Origin: Chlorogloeopsis fritschii PCC 6912
Lineage (GTDB): Bacteria; Cyanobacteriota; Cyanobacteriia; Cyanobacteriales; Nostocaceae
Reading direction: 5' to 3'
NCBI RefSeq assembly: GCF_000317285.1
Contig: NZ_AJLN01000100.1
Coordinates: 272,182 to 336,181, forward strand
DNA: 64,000 nucleotides
In this document: positions 54,188-62,661 of the stretch, piece after piece
How the letters are laid out: each line of letters starts with the position of its first letter
Numbering within the stretch: the first letter of the stretch is position 1
Notes under the pieces: model-generated
The model's input: only the letters and a program-made list of their open reading frames with translations
Told to the model about the DNA's origin: nothing
The model's database searches: none
Translations under genes and position numbers: made by a program

Positions 54188-54697
54188 TTACGGTTCAAGC
54201 ATTGCAGGAGTTCCAGACTTTAACTTTCCTAATAGTTCAATCAGCGTCTTTTTCTCTTTGTCAGTCAGATTCGCCATTAAACCAGTGGTACGGCAAAAGT
54301 GATCTGGTAACATTTGGAACAGTAATTGCCGTCCTTTGTCTGTTAACTGCACGCTCAACATCCGCCGATCATCTGGGTAAGGTTGACGTTGAACTAATCC
54401 ATCTCGTTCTAATCCATCTAAAAGTCCCGTGATAGTTGCTCTTGTTACACCTGCACGTTCTGCACATTCGGATGGTGTTAACCCTTTTTCGTCAACGACA
54501 AACAACTGCATTAACAAAGTAAATTTTCCCATCGAAAGACCATAGCGAGCAAAATGAACATCTAAAGCTGCATAAACATCAATAGTAGTAGCAAGAAAGG
54601 CTAGACAACTCTCTACAGAAGCTAGATCTAATTCTGGAAAAATATTGGCAAGTTGTTCTAAAGCTTGGCGATTGACAAAGGGGCGTAACGTAACCAC
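54188..54697 (-). CDS. MarR family transcriptional regulator
   Basis: A 169-residue winged-helix repressor. The dimerisation helix spans 15-60, then GLSMGKFTLLMQLFVVDEKGLTPSECAERAGVTRATITGLLDGLERDGLVQR forms the helix-turn-helix, and YPDDRRMLSVQLTDKGRQLL the wing with the invariant DxR. MarR proteins release DNA on binding small phenolics or on thiol oxidation; no Cys cluster suggests the latter here. GTG 54697 is the start. A TTAG-N4-CTAA site lies 19 bases upstream, so it probably represses itself and the DUF2269 gene downstream. Confidence 0.92.
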   Translation of the reverse strand: MVTLRPFVNRQALEQLANIFPELDLASVESCLAFLATTIDVYAALDVHFARYGLSMGKFTLLMQLFVVDEKGLTPSECAERAGVTRATITGLLDGLERDGLVQRQPYPDDRRMLSVQLTDKGRQLLFQMLPDHFCRTTGLMANLTDKEKKTLIELLGKLKSGTPAMLEP

Positions 54698-54715
54698 AGT
54701 CTTGAATCATTTTAA

Positions 54716-54727
54716 TTAGCTGACTAA
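54716..54727. promoter_or_regulatory. Candidate MarR autoregulatory operator, TTAG-CTGA-CTAA
   Basis: The half sites TTAG and CTAA are separated by four bases, as at 54053-54064 upstream of the DUF2269 gene. It lies 19 bases from the GTG start of the marR-type gene. Confidence 0.5.
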
Positions 54728-54896
54728 CTATAAGTTAACTTAAAAGATTAATAGACAAGACCAATTCTTAAAAAGACTCATAAACCACAGAAGCGATTCT
54801 CCTCCCCAGAGGCTTTGCCAACACCCAAACCAACTAATTTTAATGAGATGATTTCTTATTAAGAGTTAAAATTTTGATCTCTCTCAAGCGATCGCT

Positions 54897-55901
54897 ATGA
54901 CAATCACCCTTTCCCAGCAAGCTTTTGATGAACTATTTCATGAGATGGTGGAACCTTCCCAACACCCAGATCCAGATGATGAGTTGGACGTAGTATACAA
55001 ATATCCGCGCCGACTGGGACAGGGTTACTGGCGAAGAATCGAGTTGCGTCAAGGGTTGGAGTTGATTGTTGGAAATGTACAAATGCGCACTCGCATGATC
55101 ATCATACAGCCAGAACAGGAACATGAGTTGTTAGAGTATCACTTTCATTTTTCTGGGGAACATCATGATAAATACAGAACTGTTAACGGAGGTGAATATA
55201 GTTTCTTAGGGAGTGGACTAGATCCAAAGCAAACCAGTTATTGTTCAGATCAAAACTCTTTTCTGGAGATAAGTATCTATATGCAGCCCAAATTACTATA
55301 TTCTTTTGCTGCCAATCCAGAAGGACAATTACCCCAGGCACTGCAACCGTGGATTCGGCCATCTCATCAAACATATTACTGCCGCTGTGGAACTGCAACA
55401 CCTGCAATGCGAACTGTTGCAAAGCAAATTATCCAGTGTCCTTATCAGGGAATTACCAAGCGCCTGTATTTGGAAGGTAAAGCTTTAGAGTTAATGGGGC
55501 TGTTGGTTGCACAGGAGATAGAAATAAAGGATGGTAATAACCACCTACACACTTTGAAGCCAGATGTAGTAGAAAGAATTTACCATGCCAGAGATATTTT
55601 GCTAAAACGATTGAATAATCCGCCTTCGTTTATGGAACTGTCAAGGGCAGTGGGTTTAAACGATTATTTGCTTAAACAGGGATTTCGTCAGGTATTTGGC
55701 ACAACCGCTTTTAATTATTTACATCACTATCGCCTAGAACAAGCCCGTGAACTCCTAGAAACTGGAGATTTGAAAGTGTCAGAAATTGCTAACATTGTTG
55801 GGTTTGTTAGCCATAGCTATTTTGCCACAGCCTTTAAGAAAAAATTTGGTCTTTGTCCAAAGCAATATCAAATGCAGCAGAAAAAATCCTTCCAGCGATA
55901 A
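54897..55901 (+). CDS. AraC family transcriptional regulator (siderophore-locus type)
   Basis: A 334-residue AraC/XylS activator of the PchR-like group common beside TonB receptors in cyanobacteria. The ligand-binding part (1-215) has PRRLGQGYWRRIELRQGLELIV, EYHFHFSGEHHD, and IIQCPYQGITKRLYLEGKALELM. The DNA-binding part has two helix-turn-helix motifs, PPSFMELSRAVGLNDYLLKQGFRQVFG and KVSEIANIVGFVSHSYFATAFKKKFG. It would sense a ferric siderophore and activate the receptor gene. It is the only intact AraC copy here; two broken relatives follow. The start is ATG 54897, after a HIP1 octamer. Confidence 0.92.
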   Translation: MTITLSQQAFDELFHEMVEPSQHPDPDDELDVVYKYPRRLGQGYWRRIELRQGLELIVGNVQMRTRMIIIQPEQEHELLEYHFHFSGEHHDKYRTVNGGEYSFLGSGLDPKQTSYCSDQNSFLEISIYMQPKLLYSFAANPEGQLPQALQPWIRPSHQTYYCRCGTATPAMRTVAKQIIQCPYQGITKRLYLEGKALELMGLLVAQEIEIKDGNNHLHTLKPDVVERIYHARDILLKRLNNPPSFMELSRAVGLNDYLLKQGFRQVFGTTAFNYLHHYRLEQARELLETGDLKVSEIANIVGFVSHSYFATAFKKKFGLCPKQYQMQQKKSFQR

Positions 55902-55993
55902 AAAAAAATCCCTCTAGCGATAAAAAAGTCTTCAAATCACACCAAGAAATTAAGTAAGTTTGTTGACAATTAATATCAACTTTGGTGTGAGCA

Positions 55994-56855
55994 GTGTTGA
56001 ATTTGTGGCAGCGATCGCTTTTTCTAACAAGTATGTTTTGTCTTCTAGGTGTACAAGTAGTATGGGCAGAGAATGATAGTGTGGTTGCAAGCGATGCCTG
56101 CGGCGCGGAATGCCAACGCACAGAACCGTCAACTGTTGCCACACCAGCACAATTACAACAGAAGCAAATTTCCATCCGTCAGGTGAGAGATTTAGAGAAG
56201 GTTTCTAAGCGTGTGGAAGATTTGTTTGCTCAACAGCCAAATACCCCAGCACCCGCACTCATCCAAATCACAGGAGTGAAAGCCAATCCTACCGACAATG
56301 GTGTGGAGGTAATTTTAGAAACAGATCAAGGGCAACAACACAGCCTACAGAAATTCAGGTAGTTTTATCGATTTTTACAATAGTGAACACTTCAATATAT
56401 CACCTGTCGTCAGTGTGGCGATCGGTGAAAGAACTAACTTGACTTTAGAGGGAGACTATATCTATACAAGAGATTCTGGATTCACACCTTTCGTACCCGT
56501 CGTTGGCTCTGTACTATCTAACCCCAATGGTAAAATTCCCCGTCATCGCAACGTTGGTGAACCATCCGATGAAATAAACGCATCATTGACAAGGCTGGGA
56601 TACCAACTAGAACACAAATTTAGCGATAATTGGTCATTACGTAATGCTTTTCTCTACAATTTTCGTGATTACAGTGACCAAAGAACGCTTCCCGGAGCAT
56701 TGCAAGCAGATAACCGTACCCTGAATCGTTCCTACCGAGAATTCGACTTTGAAAGCACGTCTTATAATCTAAGTACAAATGTTGTTGGCAACTTTTTTCC
56801 CTGGCAAAGATGGAGGTATTCCCCCGGAATTAAAATTATTGGCAAAGGAGAATAA
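55994..56855 (+). pseudogene. TonB-dependent siderophore receptor remnant
   Basis: The first frame (55994-56362) has a signal peptide (MLNLWQRSLFLTSMFCLLGVQ) and the start of an AMIN domain (ALIQITGVKANPTDNGVEVIL), the usual N-terminus of cyanobacterial ferric-siderophore receptors. At about 56360 it jumps, in another frame, to barrel sequence (FYNSEHFNISPVVSVAIG, NLTLEGDYIYTRDSGF, LGYQLEHKFSDNWSLRN). The plug domain and first barrel strands are missing. At about 56810 it joins an AraC gene fragment, so the rest of the barrel is lost. It is a non-functional receptor with at least two deletions. Confidence 0.88.
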
Positions 56856-57384
56856 TTGGCAAACTCTAATTTATCCAGAAATGACTCCATCAGTGCGATT
56901 TTTGACACAACAAATATTTAATTGTCCCTATCAAGGAATTACAAAACGAATTTATTTACAAGCGAAGGTGCTAGAGTTAATCGCTTTACAAATATCTCCT
57001 ATCCTCACGGGTGGAGATTTGACCCAAGCATCACCATTAAAATCAGATACCATTGCCCGGATTCATCATGCCAAACAAATTATTCTTTCTTGCTTAGAAA
57101 ACCCTCCCTCGTTAATAGAATTAGCTGCATTGGTGGGGGTGAGTGATAGAACTCTCCGCCGAGGATTTCGAGAGTTATTTGGCATAACTGTATTCGGTTA
57201 TCTCACTCAAAAGCGGATGGAGAAAGCCGAGCAATTTTTGCGCGGAACTAATATGACAGTTGCCGAGGTTGCAAATCTTGTAGGTTATACTCACCTCGGA
57301 CACTTTGCCGCCGCCTTTAAGCGCAGGTATGGCATTACCCCCAGAGAATGTTTGTTGGGTAAAAAGTCCGTATCGGGACTGTGA
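56813..57384 (+). pseudogene. AraC regulator, N-terminally truncated (second copy)
   Basis: Starting within the receptor remnant, this frame reads GIPPELKLLAKENNWQ, then QIFNCPYQGITKRIYLQAKVLELIAL and both helix-turn-helix motifs (PPSLIELAALVGVSDRTLRRGFRELFG and TVAEVANLVGYTHLGHFAAAFKRRYG). It is homologous to the C-terminal two-thirds of the AraC gene at 54897 but not identical. The first 140 or so residues are missing. A methionine inside the preceding frame could start translation, giving a DNA-binding fragment without its sensor. The stop is at 57382-57384. Confidence 0.85.
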
Positions 57385-57545
57385 TAGTTTTTGAGGAACT
57401 ATTATAGATTTGCAGCAGCCTTTAAGAGAAAGTATGGTATTAAGTAAGTCGGCAATAAAAAATAATGTTATGTAGAAGGGTGTAAAATATAGGACTATAC
57501 ATACTCTACGTATATATTCAAAAATCAAATATTATATATACAATT

Positions 57546-57746
57546 CTATTCTTGTTCTTCAACTTTTTTTTGTTTAACATAATTGCGAAAATCATCTATT
57601 GTAAGTTGATTGAGCCATTGGTGACGTTCTTTAGTATAATCACCATAACCCACTTCTAACTGCTGTAAAAACCTCAGCATTCCTGCTACCCCTAAAGCAT
57701 CAATTAGGGCTTGATATCCTTTTTGTCTAATTTCCCTCAACCTCAT
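57546..57746 (-). CDS. Probable antitoxin partner of the PIN toxin, 66 residues
   Basis: A small charged protein: MRLREIRQKGYQALIDALGVAGM, then QQLEVGYGDYTKERHQWLNQL and a Lys/Glu-rich C-terminus. It overlaps the end of the PIN gene by 20 bases and is read after it, so the order is toxin first. The same arrangement of a PIN gene followed by this type of small protein is common in cyanobacteria, as I recall. It has no recognised DNA-binding fold. The neutralising role is inferred from position. Confidence 0.75.
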   Translation of the reverse strand: MRLREIRQKGYQALIDALGVAGMLRFLQQLEVGYGDYTKERHQWLNQLTIDDFRNYVKQKKVEEQE

Positions 57747-58215
57747 TGTTTTCTGCCTCTATTTGCAAAATATTCATTAACCAAATCATGGGGTTTTCGA
57801 CTTCTATGCTGAAAATATTTTGATATTGCTTGGCTTTCCTAAGAAGTCGGTCATCAGTTGTCAACAATACATCAGCATCTCCTGCTTCTGCAAAAGCTAA
57901 ATGTAGCGCATCATAAAATTTGAAGCTCAACTTCATTAATTCTTCTCCTCTCAAGACAATATTTTCAGTTGATTGAATATAAGTATTCGCTACATTTAAT
58001 ATTGATTTGACCTGTTGTTGTTTAAATGAGTCTGAATGTTGACTAACCTCAAATTCAATCATATCGCTATTCATCAATATCCACTTGCCATCTTCGCAAT
58101 ATTGAATAATCTGCGTTACAGCTTCAGCCTCCATGCGAATCCGAAATTGTTCTAAATTATCTAGAGTTCGATTTAAACAACAAACATCAAGATAAATTTT
58201 GTAAATTTTACTCAT
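57727..58215 (-). CDS. PIN-domain ribonuclease toxin
   Basis: A 162-residue PIN-fold protein. Acidic residues that would bind metal are Asp in IYLDVCCLNR near residue 10, Glu in DMIEFEVSQ, Asp in FYDALHLAFAEAGDADVLLTTDDRLL near 100, and the Asp pair after it. It would cut RNA in the cytoplasm when free of its partner. The start is ATG 58215. The pair lies inside an AraC gene fragment, in the middle of a decayed iron-uptake locus, and reads against it. Confidence 0.85.
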   Translation of the reverse strand: MSKIYKIYLDVCCLNRTLDNLEQFRIRMEAEAVTQIIQYCEDGKWILMNSDMIEFEVSQHSDSFKQQQVKSILNVANTYIQSTENIVLRGEELMKLSFKFYDALHLAFAEAGDADVLLTTDDRLLRKAKQYQNIFSIEVENPMIWLMNILQIEAENNEVEGN

Positions 58216-58424
58216 ACTATATATTAATTCACGCTAGATATCTGTACCATCCTTTTCTCAAATCGAAATTACACCAAGAGAATGTTTGTTAGGTAAAAAG
58301 TCCGTATCGGGACTGTGATGCCGTTTGAGGATAGACTTGACTAAATATACTCCTTTACACTCTGGTTTATTGCAATTAAGAAATATACGCAATAAATAAT
58401 ATTGTTAATTGTGTGGGGAGTGGT

Positions 58425-59296
58425 ATGAAAAGTTGGCGATCGCTCAACGTTTATCTTTGGTTGGTGGTGAGTACAGTAGGAATCATCACTGCTATATTTG
58501 CTCAACCTGTGCAAGCATTAGAATTAGGAAAAAAGCAGCTCTCGGTATCAAGCCCATCGGTTTTGCATCCTACAATAGCGGAGGAAAAGAAGGTCTTTTT
58601 GGTGTATCTTTTGAAGAGGTTAAAGGAACTAAGAATGTCGGGGACTCATTGCAGCCTTCATTAGAAAAAATTTTGATGCTCAAACCCGATTTGATTTTAT
58701 CCTCAGATTTCGGCAACGCTCATCAAAAATATAAGTTATTATCAGCGATCGCACCTACTGTTTCAGTCCCGAATGATGCTGACATCCCAGCTATAGATTG
58801 GGAAAACAAAACTTACTTTAAAGAAAATCTTCGATATATTGCCAAATTAATTGGTCAAGAAATAAAAGCAGAGGAAGTTTTAAATAAATACCAAAAACGA
58901 ACTGAAGAATTGAAGAAACGTTTAGGAAACCATTTACAGCAAATAGAGGTTTCCGTAATTTTTTATGGTGAGGGTTATATTTGGACAATTGCTAAAAGCG
59001 ATACCATTTCTCATGTTTTAACAGATATTGGGCTACGTCATAAATTTGTACCTCGTGGCGAGTGGAATCTCAGCATTGAAACCATCAACAAATACGATGC
59101 TGATGTCCTATTTATTGTTGATGTTGACGAGCGATCGCCAAGCTTTTATTTCCAAAACCCCATGTTTAGCAGTCTAAAAGTAGTCAAAAACAATCGAGCT
59201 TATGTTGTCAGTCAAGAAAATTGGCGAGGCTTCGGTATATCAGGAGCTAATAAGATATTGGATGACTTGTTTAAATACTTGCCGGAAGCTACATGA
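58425..59296 (+). pseudogene. Iron-siderophore ABC substrate-binding protein with internal deletion
   Basis: The ATG at 58425 opens a good signal peptide (MKSWRSLNVYLWLVVSTVG, then AIFAQPVQALELG). About 58530 the reading frame changes, and the next frame gives ALGIKPIGFASYNSGGKE, LQPSLEKILMLKPDLILSSDFGN and VLFIVDVDERSPSF, the body of a FecB/BtuF-type periplasmic binding protein. About 45-50 residues between signal peptide and body, including the first lobe strand, are missing. It would deliver ferric siderophore to an ABC importer, but neither frame gives an exported complete protein. No permease or ATPase gene follows. Confidence 0.85.
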
Positions 59297-59408
59297 GAAA
59301 TCCTGTTCTAATAAAAAGATGGTTTGTCTTGTGGCTGATGAATTAAAGCCTATCCTACCGAAGACAATTCTAGTCATTGGTTTTTGATTCTTAACCAATG
59401 ACCAAAAC

Positions 59409-60005
59409 CTAATCCAACTCTCGCCTTCCTTCCAAAGCTCGTGCTAGCGTTACCTCGTCAGCGTACTCCAAATCTCCACCTACAGGCAAACCAAAAGCAA
59501 TGCGCGTCACCTTGGTAAATGGCTTGAGTAACTGACCGATGTACAGTGTTGTTGTCTCCCCTTCTACACTGGGACTAATTGCCAAAATTACTTCTTGTGG
59601 CTTTTGCTGGCTGACTCGTTGTATGAGAGGTTGGACAGTGATTTGTTCTGGCCCTATACCATCTATGGGAGAAATTACTCCACCTAATACATGATACTTG
59701 CCTTTGTACTCTCTAGTTTTTTCTAAGGCAATTACATCACGAGAATCAGCAACAACACAAATAGTTTTGTTATCACGGCTGGGGTTGCGGCAAATTTCAC
59801 AAATCGGTTCAGCAGAAAGATGAAAGCACTCTTTACACAAGCCTATTTGTTTTTTGGCTTCAATTAAAGCTTGTGCCAAAGCCTGTACTTCTGTTTCTGG
59901 ACGTTTCAAGATGTGCAGCGCCAGCCTTTGGGCAGTTTTAGGGCCAACTCCTGGCAAGCGTTGCAATTGCTCGATTAACCGTGCTAAAGGACGTGCGTAA
60001 ACCGT
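59409..60005 (-). CDS. recR: Recombination protein RecR, apparent ACG start
   Basis: RecR with RecF/RecO loads RecA at gaps. Full length is about 198 residues: helix-hairpin-helix ([23 protein letters not shown]), zinc finger ([16 protein letters not shown]), Toprim ([29 protein letters not shown]) and C-terminal [22 protein letters not shown]. The first standard start codon, TTG at 59966, would remove the N-terminal helix. Upstream, [12 protein letters not shown] is conserved, and the frame is closed by a TAA at about 60029. ACG at 60003-60005 lies 8 bases after GGAG and is where ATG is expected. Either ACG is used or the base is an error. Confidence 0.88.
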   Translation of the reverse strand, partial: TVYARPLARLIEQLQRLPGVGPKTAQRLALHILKRPETEVQALAQALIEAKKQIGLCKECFHLSAEPICEICRNPSRDNKTICVVADSRDVIALEKTREYKGKYHVLGGVISPIDGIGPEQITVQPLIQRVSQQKPQEVILAISPSVEGETTTLYIGQLLKPFTKVTRIAFGLPVGGDLEYADEVTLARALEGRRELD

Positions 60006-60140
60006 GGTTTTGTCTCCAGTATGTTCTTACCTTAACTATGATGACATTCTTACAAGATTTTTGATTGGCTAGGTGAGATAATCCGATCGCCTGATGTAAA
60101 AATTTATTCTAGCTGTTCTTTAAATACAACTAGCAAGCAA

Positions 60141-61178
60141 TTACACAGCTTGAAATTGGCACAATAACAGCCCAAACCATTGATTCTCGTCAGTCCACAC
60201 TTTTTGTGGAATCAAGCCCTTGGCTTTCAGTTCCTGCTGAATAGTATTGAGGTTAAATTTTCGGGAAATTTCAGTGCGGATAGTTTCACCTGATTCAAAA
60301 TTTACTTTGAGTTTGAGAGCGTTCAATTCGACAGTTTGCGATCGCTCACTTTTGAGATGCATCTCAATTTGATGTGCAGTTTCGTTATAAAATGCCCAGT
60401 GGGTAAACTGCGTCGGATCAAAATTGCCTGCAAATCGCCAATTTAGATGCTCAAGCATATTCAGGTTAAAAGCAGCCGTCACTCCTTGAGCGTCGTTATA
60501 AGCAGCCTCTAAAATATGTTTTGGCTTTTGCAAGTCTACTCCTAATAAGAAATACTCTCCCACCTGCAAGGCTGCTGTGATTTGAGACAAGAAAACATTA
60601 CACTCTTGAGGGTTCAAATTACCCAAAGTACTACCAACAAAACAAATCATCCGACTGGTTAATTGTCTAGGTTCCAGTTGAGAAAGCGCTAACTCATAAG
60701 TTCCTGCTAATGCATAAACTTGCAGTGAAGGATAATCTGCTAGTAGTTGTATAGCACTACTTTCCAGCATCCCTGCACTCACATCAATGGGAAGATAGCG
60801 CAGAGGTAACCCTTGCTGTTGATAAGCATTTAGTAAAAGACGAGTTTTAGTTGAGCTACCACTACCTAGTTCAACAATTTCACAAGCACCAGTTATTTCA
60901 GCAATTTCGCAGGCATAAATTTGTAAAATTTTTGTCTCTGTTCGAGTCAGGTAATATTCTGGTAATTCACAGATTTGCTCAAATAACTCAGAACCGCGAT
61001 CGTCGTAGAAATAGCGTGGCGGTAAAGTTTTAGGCGTCTGAGTTAATCCTTGAACCACATCACTTCCAACACCAGAAGAAATAATCAAAGTTGGTTCTAG
61101 CAAACATTGTATTTGTAAGCGGTTTTCTATGCTGTGTTGAGAACTAATACCGCTGTTGCCAGGTTGAGATCTTGTCAT
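60141..61178 (-). CDS. egtD: L-histidine N-alpha-methyltransferase EgtD
   Basis: EgtD makes hercynine by three SAM-dependent methylations of the histidine amine, the first step of ergothioneine synthesis. The 345-residue protein has PPRYFYDDRGSELFEQICELPEYYLTRTE, the SAM-binding IVELGSGSSTKTRLLL near residue 100, PIDVSAGMLE, and FVGSTLGNLNPQE. ATG 61178 is chosen because GGAGGAG is directly upstream; the in-frame TTG 61223 would add 15 unconserved residues. The order egtC-egtB-egtD on one strand forms a probable operon, with a palindrome between egtB and egtD. Confidence 0.94.
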   Translation of the reverse strand: MTRSQPGNSGISSQHSIENRLQIQCLLEPTLIISSGVGSDVVQGLTQTPKTLPPRYFYDDRGSELFEQICELPEYYLTRTETKILQIYACEIAEITGACEIVELGSGSSTKTRLLLNAYQQQGLPLRYLPIDVSAGMLESSAIQLLADYPSLQVYALAGTYELALSQLEPRQLTSRMICFVGSTLGNLNPQECNVFLSQITAALQVGEYFLLGVDLQKPKHILEAAYNDAQGVTAAFNLNMLEHLNWRFAGNFDPTQFTHWAFYNETAHQIEMHLKSERSQTVELNALKLKVNFESGETIRTEISRKFNLNTIQQELKAKGLIPQKVWTDENQWFGLLLCQFQAV

Positions 61179-61355
61179 TACTCCTCCGTTAGCTTGGTTT
61201 GGCAGGATGCTTAAGGATTGCAAACCTCAAACCAGAAATAGTGAAACATAAAGCCATATTTGATAACATCACGCCTGAGCTAGATTTATTCAGCACTATA
61301 GTTATCTTTTCGGATCTTCCAATTAAATAGGCAAAGATTTGTGATTTGTTGATGG

Positions 61356-61383
61356 GTACAGACGCGATTAATCGCGTCTGTAC
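61356..61383. repeat. Perfect 28-bp palindrome GTACAGACGCG...
   Basis: The arms GTACAGACGCGATT and AATCGCGTCTGTAC are exact complements. It lies in the gap between egtB and egtD and is a variant of the GTAGAGACGCG family. In RNA it would form a 14-bp stem, which could terminate or stabilise the operon transcript. Confidence 0.8.
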
Positions 61384-61401
61384 AATTACTCCCCTTATCC
61401 C

Positions 61402-62661
61402 CTATTCCCCATTTTTGGCACAGCGAAATCCCGCCAAAATTTGCCGCACGCCAGGATGATACCAGTTACGAAAGCTAGCTCGTAGCGCCCAAGGGCGAGT
61501 TGCCCAACTACCGCCTTTTAAAACGCGATGCTGACGGTCAAAATAAACTTGAGAGTAACCAATGTAAGGGTAATACTGAAAGCCTTCGTAACCATCAAAC
61601 CAGGTAGCTGTCCACTCCCAGACATTGCCTAAAGTATCGTACAAACCATAGGCACTTTGCCCACTAGGATAAGCATCTACTGACGTAGTTTTACCAATTT
61701 CTGTATCATGATTGCAATATTCAGGTTTTGGTTCTTCATCCCCCCAAGGATAGGTGCGACGATGGTTAGCTTTTGCATCCCAAACTACAGCTTTCTCCCA
61801 CTCAGCTTCTGTGGGTAAACGCTTACCGACAAATCGTGAGTAGGCTTGTGCTTCGTACCAACTGACACTACAAACTGGATGATTATCAAAGGCTGGATTG
61901 TCACACCAGTAAAGAGGCTGCATTACTTTCTGTGTTTGCAACCATTCCCAACCAGCTTTTGACCACCATTGTGGATTATTGTAACCTCCCGCTTCCATGA
62001 ATACTCGATACTGGCTACAAGTCACAGGGTAACGGTCAATATAATAAGTATCGAGATAAACACGATGTGCAGGGCGCTCATTATCTAAAGCATCTGGCGA
62101 GTCACTACCCATCTCAAATTCACCAGCCGGAATTTGGATCATCTCGACGGGAGGGGTGCAAGGGTATAAGGGTTTAGGAGTGTAGGGGAATTTTTTGATA
62201 CTTGATTGTTGCCTCTTGCACATTTCCAGCACAAAGCAAATAATCTCGCTATGCTGACTTTCATGCTGAAGCAAAAATCGCCAAAGACTTTCTTCTGTTT
62301 CTAAATCAGCTACTTCCAGGTAATTTAAAACTTTGTCTCTAACTGTGTTTAGGTAATAAAGAATTTCCTCTAAATTAGGTAATTTGACACGTTCTGATTT
62401 GGGTAAACCATCAGCTGCAAATAGCTTGCGATATTGTGGAAATGCACACGGCAAGCCTGCGCTGCGTTCTAGCAACCATAAAGACTCGGTGTAAGCAATA
62501 TGCCCTAAGTGCCAACCAACAGGGCTAAAGTCAGGATGGGGCTGACAACAGAAAGTTGCTTCATCCATTTCCTCGAACAAGCTAAGAGTTTTAGTACGGC
62601 ACTGAATAAAGGCACGAGCAAATATTTCGTTTAAATTAGATTTGTTCAATTCGGATATCAC
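61402..62661 (-). CDS. egtB: Ergothioneine biosynthesis sulfoxide synthase EgtB
   Basis: EgtB is a non-haem iron enzyme that joins hercynine and a thiol (gamma-glutamylcysteine when EgtC is present) with O2. The DinB-like half has HPDFSPVGWHLGHIAYTES and the metal motif HESQHSE (H-x3-H-x-E), plus the first His in GWHLGHI. The formylglycine-generating-enzyme-like half has IQIPAGEFEMGSDSPDALDNERP, KRLPTEAEWEKA and GNVWEWTATWF. Between them a Pro/Tyr-rich stretch (KKFPYTPKPLYPCTPP) is encoded by a minirepeat. The start is uncertain: GTG 62661 overlaps egtC by 26 bases. The frame is open to 62748, but the earlier residues are out-of-frame egtC sequence. Confidence 0.92.
   Translation of the reverse strand: MISELNKSNLNEIFARAFIQCRTKTLSLFEEMDEATFCCQPHPDFSPVGWHLGHIAYTESLWLLERSAGLPCAFPQYRKLFAADGLPKSERVKLPNLEEILYYLNTVRDKVLNYLEVADLETEESLWRFLLQHESQHSEIICFVLEMCKRQQSSIKKFPYTPKPLYPCTPPVEMIQIPAGEFEMGSDSPDALDNERPAHRVYLDTYYIDRYPVTCSQYRVFMEAGGYNNPQWWSKAGWEWLQTQKVMQPLYWCDNPAFDNHPVCSVSWYEAQAYSRFVGKRLPTEAEWEKAVVWDAKANHRRTYPWGDEEPKPEYCNHDTEIGKTTSVDAYPSGQSAYGLYDTLGNVWEWTATWFDGYEGFQYYPYIGYSQVYFDRQHRVLKGGSWATRPWALRASFRNWYHPGVRQILAGFRCAKNGE

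Larger units (their letters stand above)
57386..58318 (+). pseudogene. AraC regulator 3' fragment (third copy) split by a toxin-antitoxin insertion
   Basis: Bases 57397-57441 encode NYYRFAAAFKRKYGI. The sequence that should follow (TPRECLLGKKSVSGL and stop) is found at 58272-58318, 830 bases later. Joining at the shared ATTA (57439-57442 and 58268-58271) restores the family sequence exactly. The piece between holds the PIN toxin pair on the opposite strand. The last 43 bases (58277-58319) match the end of the second copy (57343-57385) with one difference, so this third copy arose by duplication before the insertion. Confidence 0.8.
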
